Source: Cyanobacteria bacterium FACHB-DQ100
GTDB lineage: Bacteria > Cyanobacteriota > Cyanobacteriia > Leptolyngbyales > Leptolyngbyaceae
NCBI GenBank assembly: GCA_014695195.1
Contig: JACJNW010000039.1
Coordinates: 1-64,000 of the forward strand
Reading direction: 5' to 3'
Length of the DNA: 64,000 nt
The position numbers were made by a program, and so were the translations under genes. The notes below the pieces were generated by a model. The model was not told where the DNA came from. It did no database searches and was given only the letters and a program-made list of their open reading frames with translations. Positions 17,781 to 26,001 of this stretch are shown piece by piece. The stretch's first letter is position 1. Each line of letters opens with the position of its first letter.

Positions 17781-18457
17781 GAACGCTGTCGCAAAATGAA
17801 TTCTGCGATCGCCAAATCCACAGGCGTTGTGACTTTCAAATTCGTTTCTTCACCTTCCACAATCCGCACCAACAATCCACATTGTTCAAATAGTGCCGCA
17901 TCATCCGTCACTTCCCAGCCCTTCTGCCGCCCTTGTTCATGGCACTTTTTCAGCAGTGAAACTGAGAATCCTTGAGGAGTTTGGGCAGCCCAAAGCCGCG
18001 ATCGATCCGGTGTACTTTCAATCGCCCCGGTTGCATCCACAACTTTAATCGTATCTTTGACCGGAATTGCAGCAATTAATCCATCACAAGATTGCAATGC
18101 TTCAGAGCAACGATCGAACAGTTCTGGCGTGGCTAAACAGCGTGCGCCGTCGTGAATCAAAACGGATTCAGCTCCAATCGGGAGTGCTTGAAGTCCGTTG
18201 TAGACCGACTCTTGGCGAGTTGCACCCCCTTGAATAAACTGAACAGGCTTCGTCAGATTCAGCGACTCAACGATCGATTTGAAGTCTTCCCAATCGATCG
18301 ATTGCCCGATGATGCCGATCCATTTGATTGTTTGTGAGGCTTCTGCGGCAAGCAATGTCCAAGCAATTAAAGGCTTTCCCAGTAGTTCGAGCAGCAGTTT
18401 ATTGCGCTCACTGCCCATTCTTCGTCCGGAACCCGCCGCAGGAATTAATAAATACAC
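17777..18457 (-). CDS. ispD: 2-C-methyl-D-erythritol 4-phosphate cytidylyltransferase
   Basis: A 226-residue nucleotidyltransferase of the MEP isoprenoid pathway. It couples CTP with methylerythritol phosphate and so feeds carotenoid, phytol and quinone synthesis. Seen: the CTP-binding glycine-rich start PAAGSGRRMGSERNKLLLEL, then VLIHDGARCLATPELF, IAAIPVKDTIKVVD, LWAAQTPQGFS and VTDDAALFEQCG. The C-terminal segment NLKVTTPVDLAIAEFIL is the usual substrate-binding end. Length and motif order are those of a functional IspD. Transcribed alone on the minus strand. Confidence 0.93.
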   Translation of the reverse strand: MYLLIPAAGSGRRMGSERNKLLLELLGKPLIAWTLLAAEASQTIKWIGIIGQSIDWEDFKSIVESLNLTKPVQFIQGGATRQESVYNGLQALPIGAESVLIHDGARCLATPELFDRCSEALQSCDGLIAAIPVKDTIKVVDATGAIESTPDRSRLWAAQTPQGFSVSLLKKCHEQGRQKGWEVTDDAALFEQCGLLVRIVEGEETNLKVTTPVDLAIAEFILRQRS

Positions 18458-18492
18458 GATTCATTCCAATAACACTCCGAGTTCATAGTCTA

Positions 18493-19266
18493 TCAGCGAC
18501 AGCCGAGACTTTGACGAGTTGAGACATTGGTAATCGTGTTTGTTCCATTCGCAAGCTGGCACAGTTGCGGCACGATCGCCGGATCAAGCTGCGCGCCTGT
18601 GAAATCGACATTGCTGATCGAAGTGCTAACGAAAGTTGCTCCCCGCAAATCCGCATTTTTCAATACAGCATTGGTCAAATCAGAGAAACTGAACTGTGCG
18701 CCTGCAAGCTGAGCATTGTCTAATCTGGCATTTCTCAGGTACACACTGACAAGCTGCTGATTGCTTAGATTTGCGCCATTTAAGTCTGCACCCCCAAAAA
18801 ATGAAGACCCAAGCGTCGCACCTTGAAAATTTGCACCCGTGAGCCGCGCCGAACCGAAATCAGTGTTTAGTAAGTAAGCATTGGTGAAATTCGCACGATC
18901 GAGAATCGCACGATTGAGCGAAGCCCGACTGACATCAGCGTTGGTGAAATCTGCTCCAGTAAAGTTGCTCGTTCGCCGATCGCTCGATCGTGCATTCACG
19001 ACTAATTCACCTGCCTGAATTCCACTAAGGTTTGCTCCAGTCAGGTTAGCACCGCTGAAATTACTGCCGAACAGCGAAGAATTGATCAAGCGTGCATTGC
19101 TCAGATCGGTATTTGCCAAATTCACGTTGGTCAAATCGCACCCACGACACTCTTTAGTCGATTGCAACTGTTGAAGCTGCTGTGAGTTTTGAGCTTGGGC
19201 AGACGCGGAGATTAAAACTCCTGTGAGCGTGAGAAGCGCGATCGAAATCTTCTGCATAAGGTTCAA
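18493..19266 (-). CDS. secreted pentapeptide-repeat protein
   Basis: A 257-residue protein. A signal peptide ends ISASAQAQNS, then from about residue 38 come many A(D/N)Lxx pentapeptide repeats such as LTNVNLANTDLSNARLINSS and FTGADFTNADVSRASLNRAI. These build a right-handed quadrilateral beta-helix. A CRGC pair (near residue 38) opens the helix and a second pair (CQL and GCR) lies at the C-terminus, so disulfide capping is possible in the periplasm. The family is common in cyanobacteria; molecular roles of most members are unknown. It is monocistronic. Confidence 0.82.
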   Translation of the reverse strand: MNLMQKISIALLTLTGVLISASAQAQNSQQLQQLQSTKECRGCDLTNVNLANTDLSNARLINSSLFGSNFSGANLTGANLSGIQAGELVVNARSSDRRTSNFTGADFTNADVSRASLNRAILDRANFTNAYLLNTDFGSARLTGANFQGATLGSSFFGGADLNGANLSNQQLVSVYLRNARLDNAQLAGAQFSFSDLTNAVLKNADLRGATFVSTSISNVDFTGAQLDPAIVPQLCQLANGTNTITNVSTRQSLGCR

Positions 19267-19296
19267 CAGAGTTAGAAGTGCCTTTCTAATATTAGA

Positions 19297-20022
19297 TTAA
19301 GGCCAAGACGATTCTTGCATCGGGATTACCATCACTTCTGGAATCACAGTTTCCGGTGGTTGGGTGAGAATGTAGCGAATGGTATCCGCAACGTTTTTGG
19401 GGTCTTGGAGCTTGTCAAGCGGCGTATCGGGGAAGCGATCGAGAATAAATGGAGTCTGCATTCCGCCTGCAATCACAGCCGTAACTTTGACCCGCTCTGG
19501 ACGGGCTTCAACGTGCAGCGCATGACTAAACCCAACTAAGCCCCACTTACTGGCATGATACGCAGTTGCATTCGCCCATGTGCGCTTTGATGCAGTCGAA
19601 GCAATGTTGACGATATGTCCAGACTTGCGCTGCTTCATGTGCGTAATCACCGCTTTCGACAGAATGAAGGGTGCGCGGAGGTTCACCGCAAGAACCCGAT
19701 CCCAGTCTTTGACATCGAGTTCTTCGATCGACACCGTAACATCAATTCCCGCATTGTTAATCAGAATATCTAAGTGATCATATTCTGCAATCACTTTGTC
19801 AATGCTGGAGAGAATTTGATTCTCATCGGTAACATCTAAGCGCAAGGCTGCCGCTTTTCCACCTTCTGAGCTAATTTCGGAGACAACTTTCTCAGCGAGA
19901 TCTTCTCGAATATCTGCGACGATGACAGTAACACCAGAAGCAGCCAGAACTCGACAAATTGCTTCGCCTAATCCTTGTGCGCCACCTGTCACGAGAGCTA
20001 CTTTTCCAGTTAAATCACTCAT
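19297..20022 (-). CDS. short-chain dehydrogenase/reductase
   Basis: A 241-residue classical SDR oxidoreductase. Seen: the nucleotide-binding TGGAQGLGEAICR near residue 12, an acidic residue at the end of strand 2 (VADIRED), which suggests NAD(H) preference, LDVTDENQ, LINNAGID, and the catalytic tetrad with S in NIASTASKRT and YHASK (Y, K) near 155-159. The C-terminal part VTAVIAGGMQTPFILDRFPD is shaped for a small hydrophobic or sugar substrate, which cannot be specified. A palindromic intergenic repeat lies 46 bases upstream of the start. Confidence 0.85.
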   Translation of the reverse strand: MSDLTGKVALVTGGAQGLGEAICRVLAASGVTVIVADIREDLAEKVVSEISSEGGKAAALRLDVTDENQILSSIDKVIAEYDHLDILINNAGIDVTVSIEELDVKDWDRVLAVNLRAPFILSKAVITHMKQRKSGHIVNIASTASKRTWANATAYHASKWGLVGFSHALHVEARPERVKVTAVIAGGMQTPFILDRFPDTPLDKLQDPKNVADTIRYILTQPPETVIPEVMVIPMQESSWP

Positions 20023-20067
20023 TGTTTTCTCCTATATCAATTGTTTGTTCTTTGCGTTAACGGTGTT

Positions 20068-20155
20068 GCCCTCATCCCCAACCCTTCTCCCTGAGGGAGA
20101 AGGGAGCTAGAATTCTTGTCTCCTCTCCCCTAGGGAGAGGGTTTAGGGTGAGGGC
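20068..20155. repeat. palindromic cyanobacterial intergenic repeat, 88 bp
   Basis: The left arm GCCCTCATCCCCAACCCTTC and the reverse complement of the right arm GCCCTCACCCTAAACCCTCT match with few differences, so the whole element can fold on itself. Each half also contains its own hairpin (CTTCTCCCTGAGGGAGAAG and CTCTCCCCTAGGGAGAG). Elements of this kind are scattered between genes in filamentous cyanobacteria and carry no genes. It lies between the SDR start and the GT-isomerase stop. Confidence 0.8.
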
Positions 20156-20178
20156 GAAATTTTAGGCATATCGCAGTC

Positions 20179-22068
20179 CTAATAATTTACCGTTAACGGA
20201 AGTCCCGAAGCTTGTTTACGATTCTGTAATCTTAATCGTTGTCGCTTCGGTTTCTGTTCGTGATTCACTACCCATGCTTCAACTAATTCGCAAAGTAAGT
20301 GAATCACGACGATTTGCACTTCCTGAATGTGCTGTGAATCAGCCGCAGGAACCACGATCGATAAGTCACAGAGCGATCGAGCATGTCCTCCATCGCCGCC
20401 TAAAATTCCAATGCTCGGAATTCCTAAGCGTTGTGCGGTTTCAAACGCGGCAAGAATGTTTTTCGATCGACCGCTCGTGCTAATTCCAATGACTAAATCA
20501 TTCGGTTGTGCAAATGCCTCAATCTGACGAGAAAACACCTGATCGTACCCCACATCATTTGCCCAAGCGGTCAACAATGCACTATCAGCAGACAGCGCGA
20601 TCGCAGGCAGCGCCCGCCGATTTGGAATCTTGAATCGTCCGACAAATTCTGCTGCACAGTGTTGAGCATCTGAAGCGCTACCGCCATTGCCACAGATTAA
20701 CACTTTGCCATCTTGAAGAAAGCAATTTGTGATCAAGGTTGCCGCTTGAGTAATTTCAGTTTGCAAGCAGGAGTGGGCTGCTTGAATGGCTGCAATCACT
20801 GAATTGAATCCCCGATCGATCACTGCCGCAGAATCTAACACAGTTGACTGATCAATCAGCACAGACTGATATAAATTCGCCATCGAGTCTGCCACACTTT
20901 GCCAAGTAAACAGATGATTGGCGCGCCGAATTGCTTGGCGGCTGAGCTTTTCCATTAAACTTGGATGAGCATACAAATGAGACAGACGATCGGCGATCGC
21001 ATCGGGCTGATTCGGTGGCACAAGATAGCCTGTTTCACCATCTGCAACCGAGAATTTCACCCCACCGACATTCGAACCAATTACTGGAGTTCCGCAAGCC
21101 ATTGCTTCAAGCGGTGTAATTCCGAAAGGTTCGTACCAAGGCGTTGTAATAAACACATCTGCTGCACTGTAGTAGTACCGCAACACTTCCCGCCCTTTGC
21201 GACCGACGAAATGCACACGATCGACGACTCCTAGCTCTGTTGCAATTGCATTCAGTCGATCGACCTCTTTCGCAATGCGCGGATCACTATCATTCAGTTC
21301 ACCTCCCACAATGATCAACTGTGCAGGAGCCTTCTCAGAGAACTTTGCAAATCCCCGAATTGCGGTATCAACCCCTTTACGCGGAACCATGCGACCGAGT
21401 TGCAAAACAATGCGATCGTCAGGATTCCACCCTAAAGCAACTCTCGCCAATGCTTTATCTAAACACCAAAACTCAGATGAATCAAAGCCACAAGGCACGA
21501 TCGTAATTTTGCGCGGATCAGCATTATAGAGTTCAATCAAATCCGTTTCATCTTGAGGACATTCGGCAACAATGCGATCGGCTTCCTGCACCAATCGATC
21601 CTCAATTTCAAACCGCTCATCCGGGAACTCATCGTTTCCGCCTTGATGAAATCGCCGCACCCGCCCCAACGCATGAAACGTAATCATAAACGGAATCTGC
21701 AACACTCGCTTCAACTCTGCGGCAACCAGCCCAGACATCCAGAAGTTAGCATGAACGAGATCATAGTGCGTATGCTGACAAAAACGCAGCATGTACGCTG
21801 TGAATTCCTGCATATGCGGCAATAGATCTTCCTTGCGAATCTCAACCGGATCACCTGCGGGAACATGAATTAAACGCACTCCCTCGCTCCAGTTGGCAAT
21901 CTCCGGCAACAACGCCCGATCGCGCCTCGTGAAAATATCCACCTGATAACCGCGCTTGGCTAAATGCTTCGCCAACTGTCCGACATACACATTTTGTCCG
22001 CCACTATCCACACCGCCCAGAATCCCAAACGGCGAAGCGTGTTCACTAATTAATGCAATCCGTTTCAT
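20179..22068 (-). CDS. fusion of GT4 glycosyltransferase and GmhA-like SIS sugar-phosphate isomerase
   Basis: A 629-residue fusion. Residues 1 to about 410 form a GT-B glycosyltransferase of the sucrose-synthase-like GT4 class: ISEHASPFGILGGVDSGGQN for the donor site, QLGRMVPRKGVDTAIRGFA, and the EPFGITPLEAMACGTPVIGS nucleotide-binding motif. From about residue 430 a SIS domain follows, with GKVLICGNGGSASDAQHCAA, FVGRFKIPNRRALPAIALSA and DLVIGISTSGRSKNILAAFE. This is the signature of sedoheptulose-7-phosphate isomerase (GmhA), the first step of ADP-heptose synthesis. Joining both suggests coupled production and transfer of a heptose-type sugar. The start overlaps the stop of the preceding glycosyltransferase (ATGA), so the two are co-translated. 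Confidence 0.9.
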   Translation of the reverse strand: MKRIALISEHASPFGILGGVDSGGQNVYVGQLAKHLAKRGYQVDIFTRRDRALLPEIANWSEGVRLIHVPAGDPVEIRKEDLLPHMQEFTAYMLRFCQHTHYDLVHANFWMSGLVAAELKRVLQIPFMITFHALGRVRRFHQGGNDEFPDERFEIEDRLVQEADRIVAECPQDETDLIELYNADPRKITIVPCGFDSSEFWCLDKALARVALGWNPDDRIVLQLGRMVPRKGVDTAIRGFAKFSEKAPAQLIIVGGELNDSDPRIAKEVDRLNAIATELGVVDRVHFVGRKGREVLRYYYSAADVFITTPWYEPFGITPLEAMACGTPVIGSNVGGVKFSVADGETGYLVPPNQPDAIADRLSHLYAHPSLMEKLSRQAIRRANHLFTWQSVADSMANLYQSVLIDQSTVLDSAAVIDRGFNSVIAAIQAAHSCLQTEITQAATLITNCFLQDGKVLICGNGGSASDAQHCAAEFVGRFKIPNRRALPAIALSADSALLTAWANDVGYDQVFSRQIEAFAQPNDLVIGISTSGRSKNILAAFETAQRLGIPSIGILGGDGGHARSLCDLSIVVPAADSQHIQEVQIVVIHLLCELVEAWVVNHEQKPKRQRLRLQNRKQASGLPLTVNY

Positions 22069-23033
22069 ACGAGGGTCATAGTAGGTTTACGATCGACAAC
22101 TTGTGCAAATGCCCGATTCCAATCGCGCTTAAACCGCTCGATATTGAATCGCTCTTCGGCAACTTTCCGCGCCCCCTGACTCAATCGCTGAGCTTCTTCG
22201 GGTGATTTCTGCAACTGCTGCATCACCTCGATTAAGCGATCGACATTCGTATCCACATAACCAGACACTCCGTTTTCAATCACCGTTGCCATTTCTGTGG
22301 TCGCAAGTCCAATGATTGGCATTCCGATCATCATGGCTTCGCAGACCGACAAGCCCAAACTGGTGTAGCGAATCGGATTGAAAAAGAATCGATAGTGTGA
22401 CGTGAACTCAGCTAACTGTTGATGCGGAATCTCGCCCCGTCCACCGAGCTTTTCCGCCTGCATGCCGACTAAATCTAACGGCACTTGCGATCGCACTCGT
22501 TCAAAAATATCAGCTCCGAGTCTTCGTCCCCTTGCTTGCAATCCGTTCACTACGACAATGCCGCGATCGATCTGCCCTTGATAGCGCACATTTTCAGGAA
22601 CCATAACACCGTGTTCAATCACACAGGTCGGTGTCACACCACTGTTCCACATCAGATCATTAAAGTGCGTCACATGAACTAATAGGACATTTGGATCATT
22701 CACAACATGCGGTGTATCTGTTGGATGTTCGCGGGGTGGATCATGTTCCAGATAGAGCCGAGGCAAGGAGCGCTGTTGCTCCGACAGAATCTCGTACTGA
22801 TCTTCGAGATAGTTTTTGCGTGATTGGAACAAGATGCAATCGAACTCCAAGTTCCGTACTTCTTCAGCCGGAACATTATGCACATTGTCACCCCAAACAA
22901 ATCCACCTAACTTACCGCCGTATCCTTCTGGAAACCCAGGTTTCACAGGCAGAAAGAATTGATGCGGCGACTGGACAAGGTAATACAAATAGCTCCCATG
23001 GACGTGCCAAGTAAGAATCCGAAGAGGTTTCAT
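22065..23033 (-). CDS. GT-B glycosyltransferase
   Basis: A 322-residue glycosyltransferase of GT4-like fold. The start MKPLRILTWHVHGSYLYYL at ATG 23033 is preferred to the longer frame from 23075, because the Rossmann strand starts here. Seen: FNPIRYTSLGLSVCEAMMIG (about 230), the donor-binding E-x7-E-like stretch, with VIENGVSGYVDTNVDRLIEV after it. Unlike typical GT4, it has an aromatic-rich N-terminus. The acceptor and sugar are unknown. It is co-translated with the GT-GmhA fusion downstream (4-base overlap), which points to a shared glycan product. Confidence 0.8.
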   Translation of the reverse strand: MKPLRILTWHVHGSYLYYLVQSPHQFFLPVKPGFPEGYGGKLGGFVWGDNVHNVPAEEVRNLEFDCILFQSRKNYLEDQYEILSEQQRSLPRLYLEHDPPREHPTDTPHVVNDPNVLLVHVTHFNDLMWNSGVTPTCVIEHGVMVPENVRYQGQIDRGIVVVNGLQARGRRLGADIFERVRSQVPLDLVGMQAEKLGGRGEIPHQQLAEFTSHYRFFFNPIRYTSLGLSVCEAMMIGMPIIGLATTEMATVIENGVSGYVDTNVDRLIEVMQQLQKSPEEAQRLSQGARKVAEERFNIERFKRDWNRAFAQVVDRKPTMTLV

Positions 23034-23123
23034 AACTAAAATTCCGAATAAGTGCGCGTTCTTGGAGCAGAACAATCAACGCAAAACAAACATACTGAAT
23101 GATTGTTTTATATCATGCAAAAT

Positions 23124-24398
23124 TTAACGAGAGAATACATTGGGCATTTGCACAAGATGTAATGAGTTTGTATGTTCAGAGATTGTGCAAATGCCCAACT
23201 TACGATCGCGAACCGCTAAACTTTCCGAATGCGAATCAACAAAAGAGCGCAACAGTAGCGCTAATCGAATCTGGATCGCATCATCAAATAGGCGGGGATT
23301 TAGTCCCGTTAATGAAGTAATTTTATCAAGGCGATAACTTAAAGTATTCCTGTGGATAGATAATTTCCCGGCTGTAGAAGACGGATAGCAATTTTCTGCA
23401 AAGAAAACTTCCAGCGTATCAATTAGTTCTGGCTCTTGATCTAACGGGCTGAGAAGATGTTTTGCTAAATCAATTTTTGTGCTTTCGTCTGAAATGCCAA
23501 CGAAGGCAGCGACACCCAAATCGTCCAAACAATAAACTTGGTTTTCACCAGAAAAGTGATGTCCTAAAGACAATGCCGCTTGTGCATCTTGATACGATCG
23601 CGCCAACCCTTGAATGCCTGGATGATAGCGCCCAATTCCGATGCTGAGATTGGTTCCGGTTTGCGATCGCAATTGATTCAGCAATGCGGTACTGGCTCGT
23701 TTTAAGGCGGCTAAATTTGCCCACGATGGATTTCCGGCGGGGTCTTTCTGGTCTGCCCAAGCCTTAAGATCTTGAGTGCTACTGGCTTTTAATACTGCAA
23801 TCTCACTCCCGCCAATGTAAGCACAAATTGTATCGTTAGGGAGATGAAAGAACTTAACAATGCTTTCAATAATTACCTGAATTCTGCGTTGAGTTTGAGC
23901 ATCCAACATTTCAAACGGCTTAGTCGGACAAGAGAGCAAATATTCAGCCGCGTCAATCAAAATCACAGCCCGCGGACGAGTAAAATCTAAGCCCAAAATC
24001 TGCGCTTCTCGTAGCACTTCAGATTCGTTCCGGCTCGCAGAACGCAGCAGATCATGAATAAACTTGTTTTTCAGTTCTGGCTGAAAAGGCTGATCTGAGA
24101 TCGACATTGCCTGAGCAATCACTAACTCTACTAAAACTTGCATTAGCCGCAGCGAAATCTCATCAGACTCTAAATGGCTGAGAATCAATTCGCCTCGTTG
24201 GTATCCGACCTGTAAAGGCAGTCTCAAATTCGATGGTGCATCAAAACAGTGTCCAACTGCCTCATTCTCGGTACTTACGACCACAATCGCTCGATCGTCC
24301 ACTACAAACACTCGTGCATTCAGCACCTCTTGGATCTGCTGAACAATCACTTGAGCAACTCGCTTAAACCGAATTAGCGCAGCTCCTTCTCGTGTCAC
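23124..24398 (-). CDS. CdaR/PucR-family transcriptional regulator
   Basis: A 424-residue protein shaped like sugar-diacid/PucR regulators. The N-terminal sensor (about 1-130; MTREGAALIRFKRVAQVIVQ onward) resembles the diacid-recognition domain. The middle GGDEF-like region has SIGIGRYHPGIQGLARSYQD. The C-terminal HTH_30 has TLEVFFAENCYPSSTAGKLS, then IHRNTLSYRLDKI and LTGLNPRLFDDAIQIRLAL. It starts with GTG at 24398, overlapping the stop of the preceding GT9-like gene (GTGA). It therefore sits inside the glycan transcription unit and may control it. A 30-residue tail after the HTH is unusual. The inducer is unknown. Confidence 0.82.
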   Translation of the reverse strand: MTREGAALIRFKRVAQVIVQQIQEVLNARVFVVDDRAIVVVSTENEAVGHCFDAPSNLRLPLQVGYQRGELILSHLESDEISLRLMQVLVELVIAQAMSISDQPFQPELKNKFIHDLLRSASRNESEVLREAQILGLDFTRPRAVILIDAAEYLLSCPTKPFEMLDAQTQRRIQVIIESIVKFFHLPNDTICAYIGGSEIAVLKASSTQDLKAWADQKDPAGNPSWANLAALKRASTALLNQLRSQTGTNLSIGIGRYHPGIQGLARSYQDAQAALSLGHHFSGENQVYCLDDLGVAAFVGISDESTKIDLAKHLLSPLDQEPELIDTLEVFFAENCYPSSTAGKLSIHRNTLSYRLDKITSLTGLNPRLFDDAIQIRLALLLRSFVDSHSESLAVRDRKLGICTISEHTNSLHLVQMPNVFSR

Positions 24399-24826
24399 GC
24401 TGCCTCCCGAAGAGTATTCAGCATCTCCTCAATACTCGCTTTACACGCCGATAACACTCCGCCTCCAAACTCACAAGACACTCCGCCTCGCACCGGAATT
24501 CCGGCAAGATAACAAGCATAAGCAACCGGATACGGCGATCGATTCCCATCAGGTAAGACGATCGCCGCATCAAATTGCTCAACCTTCAGCAGTTCAATCA
24601 AATTCAGTAATCGCTCTGGAACATCAGACAAGCTTGTTTCAGAGATAGCAGAATGTACTAAGACCTGATTCACTTGAGCAATTGAGAGTGCCACTTGACT
24701 CAGCCGAGCCGCACACAGCACAACAATCTGCGAATTTGGCAACTGCAATCGCACCTGCTTAATTCCCGATCGCAATCCATCTGCATGATTGCCAGTCTGA
24801 ATCACCAATACCTTCTCAGGCAACAT
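24395..24826 (-). CDS. half-length GT9 (heptosyltransferase)-like protein
   Basis: Starts at ATG 24826 (MLPEKVLVIQTGNHADGLRS); the open frame extends upstream to 24949, but only across the coding region of the previous gene. The 143-residue product resembles only the N-terminal Rossmann-like half of GT9 heptosyltransferases: strand VLVIQTG, helix, QLPNSQIVVLCAARLSQVAL, then FDAAIVLPDGNRSPYPVAYA and LAGIPVRGGVSCEFGGG. The C-terminal ADP-heptose-binding half is absent, so it is unlikely to be catalytic alone. It overlaps the full GT9 gene upstream by 11 bases and the regulator downstream by 4. A partner or sensor role is possible (inference). Confidence 0.65.
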   Translation of the reverse strand: MLPEKVLVIQTGNHADGLRSGIKQVRLQLPNSQIVVLCAARLSQVALSIAQVNQVLVHSAISETSLSDVPERLLNLIELLKVEQFDAAIVLPDGNRSPYPVAYACYLAGIPVRGGVSCEFGGGVLSACKASIEEMLNTLREAA

Positions 24827-25817
24827 GGAGTGCCTCCTGCTGTAATAGAGCTTCAACCTGCTCCAAGACCGTGCTAACCGAAGCAGGAGGCACAATCGAT
24901 TGATGGCGCTGGCGATCCAAAGGCGACCATCGCTGCGGATCAGACCCACTAAAGATCACCACGCTTGGAACCTTGAGCGCCGCCGCAAGATGTGAAACTC
25001 CCGTATCATTGCACACCAACAATCGACAGTTTTCTAGCACTGCCGCCAACGTCCCCAAGCTGGTTCGTCCTGCTAGATTGATCGTCGGAGCCTTGATCAA
25101 TTGTGCGATCGCCTCAGTTAATCCCCGTTCCGCATCGCTTCCGGTCAATACTACCTGCCATCCCTTCTGGGCGAGATGCTCTCCGATCGCTGCAAATCGA
25201 TCGCTCGACCAACAGCGCGAAGAAACACTTGCCCCGGCATGAATACAGATATAGCGCTGTAGATCGTACAGTTGCAATAAAGCTTGTCCCTCCTGTCGAT
25301 CGTTCTCTCCGATCGGAAATTCCATCTGCGCGTTTGACGCTGGGATTCCTACAAAATCAAGCAAGCGCAAATACCGCAAAATTTCATGCTCCGTTTCGAC
25401 GAACGACAAAAACGAAGCGGGATCGGGACAAACTTGACTGGATTGGAAGAATCCGATCGTTCGCCCTGCACCGAGTTCCAGTGTTAGCGGATTCGTCACA
25501 ACGCCGCTTCCATGCATCTGAATTGCGAGATCAAACTTGCGCGATCGCATTTCTACAAAAAAAGCTGGCAAAGCGGATAAATCAACAGGCTGCTCTGGCA
25601 GACCAGGATAACCAGGCAGCACTACAAACTCATCAATGTACTGCTCAAATCGCTCCGCTAATCCCTGTGAACCGGGCAAACCAATCAGCGTCACCTTTGC
25701 TTGAGGATAAGCGACTCTCAGAGCACGTAGAGCTGGCACTGCACACAGGAAGTCCCCCAATCCTGGTAATGCCCGAACGATCGCAATTCTTTCTGCTGTT
25801 GAAATCGCCTCACTCAC
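24816..25817 (-). CDS. GT9 lipopolysaccharide-heptosyltransferase-like protein
   Basis: A 333-residue GT-B protein of family 9. Seen: the N-terminal AIVRALPGLGDFLCAVPALR motif (GxGD near residue 20), PQAKVTLIGLPGSQGLAERF, then the donor half with ICIHAGASVSSRCWSSDRFA, VVLTGSDAERGLTEAIAQL, NLAGRTSLGTLAAVLENCRL and the characteristic VCNDTGVSHLAAALKVPSVV, ending SGSDPQRWSPL. GT9 enzymes transfer heptose from ADP-heptose. With the GmhA-like domain in the same cluster this supports a heptose-containing glycan. First gene of the minus-strand cluster. Confidence 0.88.
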   Translation of the reverse strand: MSEAISTAERIAIVRALPGLGDFLCAVPALRALRVAYPQAKVTLIGLPGSQGLAERFEQYIDEFVVLPGYPGLPEQPVDLSALPAFFVEMRSRKFDLAIQMHGSGVVTNPLTLELGAGRTIGFFQSSQVCPDPASFLSFVETEHEILRYLRLLDFVGIPASNAQMEFPIGENDRQEGQALLQLYDLQRYICIHAGASVSSRCWSSDRFAAIGEHLAQKGWQVVLTGSDAERGLTEAIAQLIKAPTINLAGRTSLGTLAAVLENCRLLVCNDTGVSHLAAALKVPSVVIFSGSDPQRWSPLDRQRHQSIVPPASVSTVLEQVEALLQQEALHVA

Positions 25818-25940
25818 ACTGTCTACCTACTATCCGTCTACCTGCTACGTCTTGAAGCAGAGTAGAGGTTCTAGCTAAATTATGTCGTCCCCACATAGAT
25901 AGAAGACAGTAGAAGCTCAGTCTGACCCAAGATAGAGATC

Positions 25941-25967
25941 ATAAAAAAGTGGGTCAAAAGCCCACTT
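25941..25967 (-). terminator. intrinsic terminator of the symporter gene
   Basis: Read on the minus strand, AAGTGGG, a 7-base loop and CCCACTT form a 7-bp stem followed by T residues. It lies 35 bases past the stop of the gene at 26002-27249. Confidence 0.82.
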
Positions 25968-26001
25968 CGTTTAAAGACTGATCTACCAACTTGAAGTGCG
26001 A

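Noticed and set aside
24395-24949. Longer upstream start of the half-length GT9-like gene
   Set aside because: The extra 41 residues lie inside the previous gene and look like out-of-frame sequence (Leu/Arg-rich); ATG 24826 begins at the first Rossmann strand.
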